DNA of 53,562 bases, taken from positions 1-53,562 of the forward strand of contig NZ_KE387019.1 in the NCBI RefSeq assembly GCF_000430005.1, written 5' to 3'. The position numbers were made by a program, and so were the translations under genes. Position 1 is the stretch's first letter, and each line of letters begins with the position of its first letter. Below the pieces are notes generated by a model, which worked only from the letters and a program-made list of their open reading frames with translations, had not been told where the DNA came from and made no database searches. Of this stretch, positions 1-9,063 are shown in pieces. The stretch is from Desulfovibrio cuneatus DSM 11391 (GTDB taxonomy: Bacteria; Desulfobacterota; Desulfovibrionia; Desulfovibrionales; Desulfovibrionaceae).

Positions 1-2738
1 TATTATTGGCAACATCAAGGGCTATGCCGCTGCCAACAAGGGCAACACGGTGGTGGACCTGGGGGCCGGGGATGATGCATTGAACATCACCTCCAGTGGC
101 ACCACGGCTGCCGTGCAGTTTGCCACGGTGCTGGGCGGCGCGGGGAATGACAGCATGCGCATAACGTCTGGCGGGGCCATGACTGGCTCTGCCATTAGCG
201 GCGGGGACGGTAACGACACCATTGAATACACAGGCAGCCTTGCCGCAGCTTCCACCACTGCCAACACCATTACAGGCGATGCTGGGAACGACTCCATTCG
301 CATCAACACTGGTGTGGCCATGTCCTACACAGACATTGACGGTGGCACGGGCACCGACATTGTGCGCTTGGAAAGTTCTGTGCTGAAACTGACAGTCATG
401 AGCTCCCAAGCATTTCTGGAAGGAGGCACGGACGCCGCTGGCGACCTCATAGACCGCCCGGCAGGAGATGGCACCACCCACCAGATTGGCGACATGTTGA
501 GCCTGGACCGCAACCTTTCGGTAGATTCCAACGGTACGGCTACGGCTTCCAGCGGCACAGGCACCTTCGCCCTTGGGGGCATCACCACCACCAATACCAC
601 CGGGTTTGAAGCCCTGCACCTGGACTACACAGGCGGCACAGGCATGGACTTGATAGATATTGATAAAGTACTGGCTGGCTTTGATACCAAGAACTTTGAA
701 GGCGTTATGAAGTCGCTAGTGTTTACCGGGGATAGTAACGACAAGTTCGCCTTGCCCGCAGGTTTTACTAAGGTGAGTGAAAACATACAACTGAATGGCT
801 TTACTGAGCCGTTTGCCTGCTACAAAGGCATGGTGAATGGGCAGGAAACCTTTATTTACCTGGAAACTGGAGCCAATGCCCCAAGCATAGTGCAGGCTGA
901 CGACCGCTTTGTTATGTACACAGGCAGCACCGCCGCCAACATCAATGGCAAGGTCATTAAGGGGGATGTGAAGCATAACGATGCCGATTTTGCCAGAATG
1001 GTGAGCGCGGGCAGCGTGGCTACCCTGTACGGCACAGCCACCATTAATGCGGATGGCACCATTACCTATGTGCTGGCCGCCAACGCCGCCACCCTTATGG
1101 GCACAGGCACCACACGAGTATTGGATTACATTACGTATGAGTATGAAGACAGCCATGGTATAACCCACCAGAAAACCGTTGAAGTGGTTGTGGTGAGGGA
1201 TGCCGCAGGCAAGTGGACTTCCCCGGACGACATAGACGGCGAAACGCACCAAACGTATGTGGCGTTTACGGGCGCAGACCAAAGCGCTTCCAGCGACACA
1301 GACGGCGTTGGCCCCATAGCTGGTAACGACACCGTGCGCATAGATTACAACCTGACCAACAGCAGCGTGAACCTGAAGAGCGGTAATGATGACCTGACCT
1401 TGAAGGGCACGCTCACCTCCAGTGCTGCTGCCTCCATAAGTAAAATTGATGCTGGCGACGGCAACGACCTGCTCACTATTATTGGCAACATCAAGGGCTA
1501 TGCCGCTGCCAATAAAGCCAATACGGTGGTGGACCTGGGGGCGGGGGATGATGCATTGAACATCACCTCCAGTGGCACCACGGCTGCCGTGCAGTTTGCC
1601 ACGCTGCTGGGTGGCGCGGGGAATGACAGCATACGCATAACGTCTGCCGGGGCCATGACAGGCTCTACCATTAGCGGCGGGGCAGATAACGACACCATTG
1701 AATACACAGGCAGCCTTGCCGCAGCTTCCACCACCGTCAACAGTATTACAGGCGATGCCGGGAACGATTCCATCCGCATCAATACTGGCGTGGCCATGGC
1801 CTACACCAGTATAGACGGTGGCACGGGCACCGACATTGTGCGCCTGGAAAGTTCTGTGCTGAAACTGGCAGCAGTTGGTGCAGGCACTACCCTGAACGGC
1901 GGCACAGACGCCGCAGGCGACCTTATTGACCGCCCGGCAGGCGATGGCACCGCCCACCAGATTGGCGACATGCTGAGCCTGGACCGCAATCTTTCGGTAG
2001 ATTCCAACGGCACTGCCGCAATTTCAGGCGGCACAGGTACCTTCGCTTTTGGGGGTATAACCTCCACCAATACGACGCAGTTTGAAGCCCTGCACCTGGA
2101 CTACACAGGCGGCACGAGCATGGACCTGATAGACATTGCCAACGTGCTGCGGGACTTTGATACCAAGAACTTTGAAGGTGTTATGAAGTCGTTGGTGTTT
2201 ACAGGCGACAAAGCCGACATGTTTGCCTTGCCCGCAGGCTTTACTAAGGTGAGCGAAAACATACAACTGAATGGCTTTACTGAACCGTTTGCTTGCTACA
2301 AGGGCATGGTGAATGGGCAGGAAACCTTTATTTACCTGGAAACCGGGCCAAATGCCCCGGTTATAGTACAGGCTGACGACCGCTTTGTTATGTACACAGG
2401 CAGCACCGCCGCCAACATCAACAGCAAGGTCATCAAGGGCGATGTGAAGCACAACGATGCCGACTATGCCCGCATGGTGAGTACGGGTACGGTGAACACC
2501 CTATACGGCAAGGCAACGTTTAATGCAGATGGCACCATTACCTATGTGCTGGCAGCCAACGCCGCCACCCTTATGGGCACAGGCACTGCCCCGGTGAAGG
2601 ATTATATAACCTATGAATATGAAGACAGCCTTGGCATAACTCACCAGAAAACCGTGGAAGTTGTGGTGGTGCGCGACCCGCAAGGCAAGTGGATTTCCCC
2701 GGACAATGTGGATGGCGAAACGCACCAGACGTATGTGG
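1..2738 (+). repeat. Long in-frame tandem repeat inside the adhesin, period 1476 bp
   Basis: Landmarks recur at a constant offset of 1476 bases: the opening TATTATTGGC at 1 and 1477, ATACAACTGA at 785 and 2261, GAAGACAGCC at 1145 and 2621. The second copy spans 1263-2738 and a partial earlier copy spans 1-1262. No insertion or deletion was seen between them, and identity is high by eye (about one change in the 60 bases at 61-120). The period is 492 codons, so unit number can change without breaking the frame. More copies may lie upstream of the window. Confidence 0.9.
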
Positions 2739-3862
2739 ATATTGACTCTGGTGGTTCAAGTTTGGTGGCCCAGGAAGCAAGCAAGGGGAATGATATTTTT
2801 ACCAGCAACTCCACTTTGGCAAATGCCAAAGTGGCACTTGGCGAAGGTGATGATACTTTCAGTTCAACCGCACCATTGGCTGGGGTCGTTCTTGACATGG
2901 GGGATGGAGATAATTTGGTAACTATTAGGGGTACTACCCATGCTGAAGGTGTGGTAAAGAACGGCAATATACTTACCGGTAGCGGAGATGATGTTATAGA
3001 CCTTTCTGGATTTGGCGGCACTTACGGGAATGTTGCATTCAACGGAGGAAATATTTTTACAGGGGCTGGAAATGATAGTGTGGGGCTGCATGGGGAGGGA
3101 ATAAGGGCTTATACTCTTAGCTCATATAACGGTGATAGCTTGATTAATCTTGGCGACGGTGATGATACCCTTTCCATAACCAGTACATATCAGCCGTACA
3201 CTGCTAATGTTGCTTTGGGCGTTATGGCGGGCTATGGGAACGATGTCACGATACAAGGGGGAAGTGGAAATGACCTTATCCAAATTAGTTCGTCTAATAT
3301 CGCACTTACGGCATACTACATGGCTTTTGGGAAGATAGTCATTGATGGGGGAAGCGGGAATGATACGCTGGAGCTAACGGCAGGGACGGCATTTTCTGGA
3401 TCATGTGGTTCTTATGCTCAGCTTGGGAGTACGAACACCAAAAGTTATGTCTTCCTTGATGGTGGCACGGGTGAAGATCTGTTGCATTTACACTTGGATA
3501 AATTAGCTGCCGGAGAAATGGACTCCTTGGGGCGATTGTATACCAATGCCACTGTCACTAACTTCGAGAATATCCTCTTAGACATGGAAGGCAGTACCAA
3601 AAACTCTCTTACCCTTACCCAGGCTATGCTGGACAACCTTGCCAAGTCTTCCTGGGCAACGGCCAGTGCTTCCGGCGGGGCAAGTGACGCCAATTTGTAC
3701 GTACGTGGCGATTCCAACGATACCTTGAACCTGAAAGCTACAGGCGTTACCTGGAACCAAAGTGGCACGGTAACGGAAGATGGCAGAATATACGAACACT
3801 GGCAGGATAATAAAGGCCATGACCTGTTTGTTGAACAGCAAGTTATTCTGATTACTTCTTAA
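2..3862 (+). CDS. Giant RTX/cadherin-like secreted adhesin, 3' part only
   Basis: The frame is open from base 2, so the true start lies upstream; only the C-terminal ~1286 residues are visible. The protein is built of glycine-aspartate nonapeptide-like repeats (GAGDDALNI, GGAGNDSMRI, GDAGNDSIRI, GSGNDTLEL), the signature of RTX calcium-binding beta-rolls, alternating with a cadherin/Big-like domain (GDVKHNDAD, NADGTITYV, DYITYEYEDS). A 492-residue unit recurs with an exact 1476-nt period. The last ~375 residues diverge but keep RTX motifs. The end (LYVRGDSNDTLNLKATG, then FVEQQVILITS) resembles tails of type I-secreted adhesins. By family, such proteins are exported by an ABC/MFP/OMP secretion system and work in surface attachment or biofilm. 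No secretion genes lie in this window. The call is firm for architecture and inferred for function. Confidence 0.85.
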   Translation: MIGNIKGYAAANKGNTVVDLGAGDDALNITSSGTTAAVQFATVLGGAGNDSMRITSGGAMTGSAISGGDGNDTIEYTGSLAAASTTANTITGDAGNDSIRINTGVAMSYTDIDGGTGTDIVRLESSVLKLTVMSSQAFLEGGTDAAGDLIDRPAGDGTTHQIGDMLSLDRNLSVDSNGTATASSGTGTFALGGITTTNTTGFEALHLDYTGGTGMDLIDIDKVLAGFDTKNFEGVMKSLVFTGDSNDKFALPAGFTKVSENIQLNGFTEPFACYKGMVNGQETFIYLETGANAPSIVQADDRFVMYTGSTAANINGKVIKGDVKHNDADFARMVSAGSVATLYGTATINADGTITYVLAANAATLMGTGTTRVLDYITYEYEDSHGITHQKTVEVVVVRDAAGKWTSPDDIDGETHQTYVAFTGADQSASSDTDGVGPIAGNDTVRIDYNLTNSSVNLKSGNDDLTLKGTLTSSAAASISKIDAGDGNDLLTIIGNIKGYAAANKANTVVDLGAGDDALNITSSGTTAAVQFATLLGGAGNDSIRITSAGAMTGSTISGGADNDTIEYTGSLAAASTTVNSITGDAGNDSIRINTGVAMAYTSIDGGTGTDIVRLESSVLKLAAVGAGTTLNGGTDAAGDLIDRPAGDGTAHQIGDMLSLDRNLSVDSNGTAAISGGTGTFAFGGITSTNTTQFEALHLDYTGGTSMDLIDIANVLRDFDTKNFEGVMKSLVFTGDKADMFALPAGFTKVSENIQLNGFTEPFACYKGMVNGQETFIYLETGPNAPVIVQADDRFVMYTGSTAANINSKVIKGDVKHNDADYARMVSTGTVNTLYGKATFNADGTITYVLAANAATLMGTGTAPVKDYITYEYEDSLGITHQKTVEVVVVRDPQGKWISPDNVDGETHQTYVDIDSGGSSLVAQEASKGNDIFTSNSTLANAKVALGEGDDTFSSTAPLAGVVLDMGDGDNLVTIRGTTHAEGVVKNGNILTGSGDDVIDLSGFGGTYGNVAFNGGNIFTGAGNDSVGLHGEGIRAYTLSSYNGDSLINLGDGDDTLSITSTYQPYTANVALGVMAGYGNDVTIQGGSGNDLIQISSSNIALTAYYMAFGKIVIDGGSGNDTLELTAGTAFSGSCGSYAQLGSTNTKSYVFLDGGTGEDLLHLHLDKLAAGEMDSLGRLYTNATVTNFENILLDMEGSTKNSLTLTQAMLDNLAKSSWATASASGGASDANLYVRGDSNDTLNLKATGVTWNQSGTVTEDGRIYEHWQDNKGHDLFVEQQVILITS

Positions 3863-3873
3863 GGCGAAAAACA

Positions 3874-3920
3874 AGGCGGCACAGGGGAACGTATGCCTGT
3901 GCCGCTTGCCCTGCCTTTTT
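3874..3920 (+). terminator. Terminator after the adhesin gene
   Basis: A perfect 10-bp stem, GCGGCACAGG (3876-3885) with CCTGTGCCGC (3896-3905), begins 14 bases after the adhesin stop codon. A run of five T follows at 3916-3920. The spacing between stem and T-run is longer than ideal, so efficiency is uncertain. Confidence 0.6.
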
Positions 3921-4131
3921 AATTGCCGCCCCTGGTGCCAGCTGCCGGGGGCGGTTTTGTGTGTGTGGGGGAAGGGTGATGGCGTTGGAGAAAAGGCAAA
4001 AGGCATGAATACTGGTTCCCTGCCTACGCAGGGAAGACGGAGTGGGAGGCGCGTAGGGGAGTGGTGGTGGCGTAGGGGAGTGGGTGCGTGCGTGGGCGCG
4101 TAGGGGGAATGACGGCGTAGGGGAGTGGTAT

Positions 4132-4151
4132 GGGGAGGCCTGAGCCTCCCC
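4132..4151 (-). terminator. GC-rich hairpin after icd
   Basis: GGGGAGGC (4132-4139) pairs with GCCTCCCC (4144-4151) across a 4-base loop, 18 bases beyond the icd stop. There is no T-run on the minus strand, so it may be a REP-like hairpin or a weak terminator. The same stem recurs at 43179-43197. Confidence 0.45.
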
Positions 4152-4169
4152 AATTATGCGTTATTTCGC

Positions 4170-5324
4170 TTACAGGGCAGCAGTTACCAGCTCGCCGAAC
4201 TCTTTGCAGCCCACGGTTATTGCCCCGGCCATTTGGCGGGCCAGGTCTTGGGTGACAGTGCCTGCGGCAATGGCCCCTTCCACGGCGCGGGTAATGCGCG
4301 TGGCGGCCTCATTCCAGCCCAGGTGTTCCAGCAGCATGGCCCCGCACAAAATAAGGCTGCCGGGGTTTGCCATGTCTTTGCCGGCAATGGCCGGTGCCGT
4401 GCCGTGGGTGGCTTCGTAAAACGCCAGGGAGTCCGACATGTTCACGCCGGGGGCAAGGCCAAGGCCGCCCACCTGGGCAGCAATGGCGTCGGAAAGGTAG
4501 TCGCCATTCAGGTTAGGGGTGGCAAGCACGTGGTAGCGTTCCGGGTTCAGCAGGGCTTCCTGGAACATGGCATCGGCAATGCGGTCGTTTACCACAAGCT
4601 TGCCTGCCTGGGGGGCTTCTTCGGTGCAGGTGGTTTCGGCAAATTCTGCGGCAGCCAGTTCATAGCCCCAGCGGCGAAAGCCGCCTTCCGTAAACTTCAT
4701 GATGTTGCCTTTGTGCACCAGGGTAAGGCCGGGCAAGCCCTGGGCCAGGGCAAAGCGCAGGGCGCGGCGCACAAGGCGCTTGCTGCCAAACTCTGTCATG
4801 GGCTTCACGCCCACTGCGGCATCGTCGCTTATTTTAGCGCCAAATTCTTCACGCAGAAAGGCCACCAGCTTTTTGGCTTCCGGGGTTTTGGCGTCGTACT
4901 CAATGCCAGCATACACGTCTTCCGTATTTTCCCGGAAAATGGTCATGTTTACGCGCTCCGGGTGCTTTACCGGGCTGGGTACACCTGTGAAGTGGCGAAT
5001 GGGGCGAATGCAGGCATACAGGTCCAGGGTTTGGCGCAGGGCCACGTTGAGGCTGCGAATGCCGCCCCCCACCGGGGTGCCCAGCGGGCCTTTCATGGCC
5101 AGTTCAGCCCCTTGCAGGGTGCGCAGGGTGGCTTCTGGCAGGGGGGTGCCCTCGGCTTCATAGGCCTTGTTGCCAGCCAGGAGTTCCTGCCAAACCAAGC
5201 GGCGCTCCGTGCCATAGGTTTTGGCAATGGCGGTTTCAATTACCGGGCGGGCAGCCTGCCACACTTCAGGGCCAATGCCGTCGCCTTCAATCCAGTATAC
5301 GGTTTTTTCCATGGGGGTGGGCAT
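4170..5324 (-). CDS. icd: Isocitrate dehydrogenase, NADP-type
   Basis: Cytosolic enzyme converting isocitrate to 2-oxoglutarate and CO2. The 384-residue product has the family hallmarks: the N-terminal GDGIGPEV, a substrate loop GVPSPVKHPERVNM, RENTEDVYAGIEY, LNGDYLSD with following metal-binding aspartates, and the nucleotide site YEATHGTAPAIAGKD followed by NP. The start ATG lies 4 bases after the stop of the citrate-synthase gene, with GAGGAA just upstream; a second in-frame ATG four codons later is possible. Cotranscription with a (Re)-citrate synthase implies a short oxidative branch making 2-oxoglutarate for biosynthesis, as expected in an anaerobe with an incomplete citric acid cycle. 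NADP rather than NAD use is inferred from overall similarity, not from checked specificity residues. Confidence 0.95.
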   Translation of the reverse strand: MPTPMEKTVYWIEGDGIGPEVWQAARPVIETAIAKTYGTERRLVWQELLAGNKAYEAEGTPLPEATLRTLQGAELAMKGPLGTPVGGGIRSLNVALRQTLDLYACIRPIRHFTGVPSPVKHPERVNMTIFRENTEDVYAGIEYDAKTPEAKKLVAFLREEFGAKISDDAAVGVKPMTEFGSKRLVRRALRFALAQGLPGLTLVHKGNIMKFTEGGFRRWGYELAAAEFAETTCTEEAPQAGKLVVNDRIADAMFQEALLNPERYHVLATPNLNGDYLSDAIAAQVGGLGLAPGVNMSDSLAFYEATHGTAPAIAGKDMANPGSLILCGAMLLEHLGWNEAATRITRAVEGAIAAGTVTQDLARQMAGAITVGCKEFGELVTAAL

Positions 5325-5327
5325 GGG

Positions 5328-7154
5328 TTATTCCTCTTCTTCAATCTGGTTTTCGTATTGCAGGGCATCGGCACGGCGCAGCAGTTCCTGAAGTTGTATG
5401 TCTGCCCCTACAACCCCCACAATGGCGTCATTTTGGTCAGTAATGGCGCAGGAAACCGTAATAATAAGCTGCTTGGTATGGAACGATTGGTACACATCCA
5501 TAATGTGCAGGTCGCCAGTGCGCATGGGCACCTTGTACCATTCGCGGTCGGAGTAGTCGTGAGCGGGCTGAATGCCTGTGTAATGGGTGGCATAGGCCGG
5601 GTCTGCAAAGGAGAAGCACACCAGCTTGCCGCTAACATCCACCGCGTACAGGTACTGGATGAAGGGGTATTCGCCCACAAACTGATCCAGGCTGGTACAG
5701 TGCCCGTTTTTGGCCTGCATCAAGCCTGTGTCCTGGGCCAGACGGCGCAGCACGCTGGCGGAAAGCTGCCCGGCAAATGCCTTCATGCGTTCAAATTCGG
5801 TGGTGAACAGTTCGGGCATGGCGCGGCGCACAAGGGTTGTCATTTCCTTGTTGGAGAAAGACGTGTTGCGCCCCTTGGCGTAGGCTTCCATAATTTCGTC
5901 ATAAATTTTGCCCACAGCAGGGTGCTTTTTGGAAACAGCCTTGTCCCCTTCCAGGCGCAGGGTGTTGTTCACCCAGTAAGCAACGCCGGAACGGCCGGAT
6001 TTGTCTGTAATAATAATGGGCACAGGGCGGCCGAGCAAGGCGGTGGTGTCGAAAATGTTGTAGATTTCCTCGTTCTTGGAAAGGCCATCCACATGCACGC
6101 CAGCGCTGGTGGCGTTAAAGTCTTTGCCCACAAAGGGGTAGTTGTCGGGAATGCGGTAGTCCAGTTCGGTTTCAAAATATTCCCCGATCTGGTTGATAAC
6201 CGTGGTGTCTGCCGCGCTGTCGTCCCCGGTAAGGGAAATGTATTCCACCACAAGGGCTTCCAGGGGGGTGTTCCCCGTGCGTTCCCCAAAGCCAAGCAGG
6301 GTGCCGTTTACTGCGCCGCAGCCGGAAAGCCAGGCCGTGACCCCGTTTACCAGGGCTTTGTGGAAGTCGTTGTGCCCGTGCCATTCAAGCCATGCACCGG
6401 GTACACCTGCGTCGGCAGTGAAGGCATTAACAATGCGCTGCACCGAGCGTGGCAGCGCGGCACCAGGGTAGGGCATGCCGTAGCCCATGGTGTCGCACAG
6501 GCGAATTTTAACGGGCATGGCGCTTTGCTTGGCCAGTTCCATAAGGCGCTGGGCAAGGGGAATGCAAAAGCCGTAAATGTCGGCCCGTGTGATATCTTCA
6601 AAGTGGCAGCGCGGCACAATACCCCATTCCAGGGCTTGGGCGGCAAGGCGGAAATATTCATCCGCTGCCTGTTCGCGTGTTTTGCCCAGCTTCAGGAAGA
6701 TGTGGTAGTCGGAAACGCTGGTGAGCATGCCCACTTCATCAAATTCCATGGAACGGGCAAGTTGCAGGTCGTCTATGTGGGCCCGAATCCACCCGGTAAT
6801 GCGCGGGAAGCGGTACCCACGGGAGCGGCATACCTCAATGGCCTTGCGGTCTTTTTCCGAATACATGAAAAATTCCGTGGCATGAATCAGCCCGGTTTTG
6901 CCCCCAAGTTTGTGCATCAGGTCAAAAATTCTGGCAATTTGCTTTACTGAATAGGGGGGGCGGGCCTGTTGACCGTCACGGAAGGTGGTGTCGGTAATAT
7001 GAAGTTCTTCTGCCGGGCTTGGGGCCAGAATCACGTTGTCAAAGTTGCTTCGGCAAATGCTGGAGTAGGGGAACAGGTCGCGGTACAGTTCAGGCGTGTC
7101 CGGTGTTTCCAGCGAAAACTTTTTCAATGCTCTGGTATGAGGCAGAATGGGCAT
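5328..7154 (-). CDS. HMGL-family (Re)-citrate synthase-like enzyme fused to a Cache sensor domain
   Basis: A 608-residue protein in two parts. Residues ~45-440 are a DRE-TIM/HMGL-like barrel: the catalytic motif DTTFRDGQQ at ~55-63, CHFEDITRAD, and the metal-binding HGHND. This fold serves isopropylmalate, homocitrate and (Re)-citrate synthases, which condense an acyl-CoA with a 2-oxoacid. Position just ahead of icd argues for (Re)-citrate synthase (oxaloacetate plus acetyl-CoA), the type known in Clostridium kluyveri and proposed for Desulfovibrio. Residues ~488-600 look like a PDC/Cache ligand-binding domain (YSDREWYKVP, then DVYQSF, ITVSCAITD and GVVGADIQL). That domain normally senses small molecules outside the cell, but no membrane segment or signal peptide is visible here, so it is probably a cytosolic allosteric module. 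GGAG precedes the ATG by 6 bases. The exact substrate is inferred. Confidence 0.75.
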   Translation of the reverse strand: MPILPHTRALKKFSLETPDTPELYRDLFPYSSICRSNFDNVILAPSPAEELHITDTTFRDGQQARPPYSVKQIARIFDLMHKLGGKTGLIHATEFFMYSEKDRKAIEVCRSRGYRFPRITGWIRAHIDDLQLARSMEFDEVGMLTSVSDYHIFLKLGKTREQAADEYFRLAAQALEWGIVPRCHFEDITRADIYGFCIPLAQRLMELAKQSAMPVKIRLCDTMGYGMPYPGAALPRSVQRIVNAFTADAGVPGAWLEWHGHNDFHKALVNGVTAWLSGCGAVNGTLLGFGERTGNTPLEALVVEYISLTGDDSAADTTVINQIGEYFETELDYRIPDNYPFVGKDFNATSAGVHVDGLSKNEEIYNIFDTTALLGRPVPIIITDKSGRSGVAYWVNNTLRLEGDKAVSKKHPAVGKIYDEIMEAYAKGRNTSFSNKEMTTLVRRAMPELFTTEFERMKAFAGQLSASVLRRLAQDTGLMQAKNGHCTSLDQFVGEYPFIQYLYAVDVSGKLVCFSFADPAYATHYTGIQPAHDYSDREWYKVPMRTGDLHIMDVYQSFHTKQLIITVSCAITDQNDAIVGVVGADIQLQELLRRADALQYENQIEEEE

Positions 7155-7297
7155 GACGGCTCCAAAGCGGGGTGTTAAAGGGTTTCTGCGTTGCTGTGAA
7201 CAGGAAAGATGATAGAAGGCTCGGTGGTGAGTGTCAAGAAGTTAGGGCTTCTCTCCCCCTTTATTTCCCGGCAATATACGGCTATACTCTTCTTGTT

Positions 7298-8269
7298 ATG
7301 ATACGCGCCCGCCTTGCCCCAAGCCCCACCGGAAACCTGCACCTTGGCAACGCCTGGGCCTTTTTGCTGGCCTGGCTTTTTGCCCGGCAGGCAGGGGGCA
7401 CCCTTGTGTTGCGTATGGAAGATATTGACCCTGCACGGTCCCGCCCGGAATTTGTGCAAGGCATTTTGCACGACCTTGCCTGGCTTGGGCTGGACTGGGA
7501 TGAAGGCCCGGATAACGGTGGCCCCTATGCCCCCTACACGCAAAGCCAGCGCCTTGCCCGTTATGCGGCAGCCCTGGAAGCCTTGGCAGCCCAAGGGCAC
7601 ACCTACCCATGTTACTGCACGCGCAAAGAATTGCGCAGCCTTGCCGGGGCACCCCATGCCGGGGAACTGGGGCCGCCATACCCCGGGCTATGCCGGGGGC
7701 TTTCCCCGGCTGCGTGCCTTGCCCATGAAGCGGCAGGCAGGCGGGCTGCTGTGCGCGTTGCCATTCCCCCCCAGTATGCCACCATGGCGTTTGAAGACGG
7801 CATTCTTGGGCCGCAGGAGTTTTCCTTGCATGAAGAGGGAGGCGACTTCGCCGTGCGCCGTTCCGACGGGGTATATGCCTACCAGCTTGCGGTGGTGGTG
7901 GACGACCTTGCCATGAATATTACCCAGGTGGTGCGGGGCAGCGACCTGCTTTCCAGCACTCCCCGGCAGATGTTGCTGGCCCATTTATTGGGGGGGCACC
8001 CCCCGGCTTACTTGCATGTGCCCCTGTTGGTGAATGAGGCAGGAGAGCGCCTTGCTAAAAGGCATGATTCCCTTGCCCTGTGTGCCTTGCGGGAGGCCGG
8101 GGCTTGCCCCCGTGCTGTAGTGGGGTGGCTGGCTTTTTGGGGTGGACTGGTGGAGCGCCCAACCCCCATGGCACCGCAGGAACTGGTGGGCACGGCCCAC
8201 ATGGCGGCCTTGCAACGCCAAGTGGTGCGCCTGCCATATGATTGTGGCAGTTTACTTTCAGGAAAATAG
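7298..8269 (+). CDS. gluQ: Glutamyl-Q tRNA(Asp) synthetase
   Basis: A 323-residue relative of the GluRS catalytic core that lacks the anticodon-binding domain. By family it activates glutamate and attaches it to the queuosine base of tRNA-Asp. Visible motifs are PSPTGNLHLGN (HIGH-type) at the N-terminus, a zinc site CYC followed by YPGLC, the substrate region VYAYQLAVVVDD, and ERLAKRHDS as the KMSKS equivalent. The start at 7298 is set by the conserved MIRARLAPSPTG. It has no visible Shine-Dalgarno, and a TATACT box lies only about 10 bases upstream at 7283-7288, so the mRNA may be leaderless. The frame stays open further upstream, but that extension does not resemble the family. Divergent from the citrate-synthase gene. 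Confidence 0.9.
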   Translation: MIRARLAPSPTGNLHLGNAWAFLLAWLFARQAGGTLVLRMEDIDPARSRPEFVQGILHDLAWLGLDWDEGPDNGGPYAPYTQSQRLARYAAALEALAAQGHTYPCYCTRKELRSLAGAPHAGELGPPYPGLCRGLSPAACLAHEAAGRRAAVRVAIPPQYATMAFEDGILGPQEFSLHEEGGDFAVRRSDGVYAYQLAVVVDDLAMNITQVVRGSDLLSSTPRQMLLAHLLGGHPPAYLHVPLLVNEAGERLAKRHDSLALCALREAGACPRAVVGWLAFWGGLVERPTPMAPQELVGTAHMAALQRQVVRLPYDCGSLLSGK

Positions 8270-8376
8270 CCGCTGGTTTTTTCCTCGCCACGCCTTGCTT
8301 TTTTCTATGGGTTGTGTAGTGTAGAACCAGCAATTGGCAATAATTCACAATTCTATTATACCGAAAGGAGTTTCAT

Positions 8377-8949
8377 ATGAAGTCTTTGAAAGGTACCCAA
8401 ACCGAAAAAAATATCCTCACCGCTTTTGCCGGGGAATCTCAGGCTCGTAACCGCTACGACTTTTTTAGCAGTGCGGCCAAGAATGAAGGCTTTGTGAAAG
8501 CGGCTGAAATTTTTACCATTACCGCTGCTCAGGAAAAGGAACATGCCAAGCGCTTGTTCAAATTTTTGGAAGGGGGCGATGTTGAAATTGTAGCCGCCTA
8601 CCCAGCGGGTATTATTAGCTGCACAGAAAATAACCTTGTGGCTGCTGCCGCTGGTGAGAATCACGAACATACTGAAATGTACCCCTCTTTTGCCGCTGTG
8701 GCTGAAAAAGAAGGCTTTGGGGAAGTGGCTGCTACCATGCGTTCCATTGCTGTGGCAGAAGCCATGCATGAAAAGCGTTTTCTTGATTTTGCCAAGAACA
8801 TTAAAGAAGGCCGGGTATTTGTACGCGAAGCACCGGTTACATGGTACTGCATTAACTGCGGCTATGTGGTGGATGGCAAGAGCGCCCCGGAAAAGTGCCC
8901 TGCATGCGCCCATGCCAAAGCCTATTTCACTGTTACCTGCTCCAAGTAA
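8377..8949 (+). CDS. rbr: Rubrerythrin
   Basis: Non-heme diiron protein (190 residues) that reduces hydrogen peroxide in the cytoplasm of anaerobes. The N-terminal four-helix ferritin-like domain carries the glutamate ligands (FAGESQARNRY, QEKEHAK, then EAMHEKRF). A C-terminal rubredoxin-like domain has CINCG and CPAC, the four cysteines of an Fe(SCys)4 centre. Start: AAAGGAG lies 6 bases before the ATG. The 107-base upstream gap is AT-rich with a TATTAT box at 8354-8359 but no well-spaced -35. Followed by a strong stem-loop terminator, so probably monocistronic. Confidence 0.97.
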   Translation: MKSLKGTQTEKNILTAFAGESQARNRYDFFSSAAKNEGFVKAAEIFTITAAQEKEHAKRLFKFLEGGDVEIVAAYPAGIISCTENNLVAAAAGENHEHTEMYPSFAAVAEKEGFGEVAATMRSIAVAEAMHEKRFLDFAKNIKEGRVFVREAPVTWYCINCGYVVDGKSAPEKCPACAHAKAYFTVTCSK

Positions 8950-8970
8950 GCAAAGAGTAGCGGAACAGAT

Positions 8971-9015
8971 CTCAAAAAGAAGCAGGCGGGTTGCACCCGC
9001 CTGCTTCTTTTTGAG
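8971..9015. terminator. Bidirectional terminator, rbr / lipoprotein gene
   Basis: A perfect 20-bp stem (8971-8990 with 8996-9015) with a 5-base loop; A- and T-rich stretches at the stem base give a U-run in both directions. It lies between two converging genes. Confidence 0.92.
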
Positions 9016-9063
9016 GCCGTACTCTGTGTTGTACGGCAAAACAGTGTTGTCTCAATAGTCCCG

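Larger units (their letters stand above)
3863..4169. other. Intergenic stretch with short G-rich repeats, no gene seen
   Basis: Convergent space between the adhesin and icd. Apart from the two terminator hairpins it holds four loose copies of GCGTAGGGGAGTGG-like sequence at about 4051, 4070, 4098 and 4114. Open frames here are short, low in complexity and lack ribosome binding sites. Confidence 0.5.

Noticed and set aside
716-1957. A 413-codon minus-strand frame opposite the adhesin repeats
   Set aside because: It mirrors the repeat structure of the sense gene, is rich in His/Gly/Ala/Cys and has no ribosome binding site.
4125-6950. A 941-codon open frame on the plus strand opposite icd and the citrate-synthase gene
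   Set aside because: It is antisense to two well-recognised genes, has low-complexity Ala/Gly/His/Val composition and no family motifs; it arises from biased codon use.
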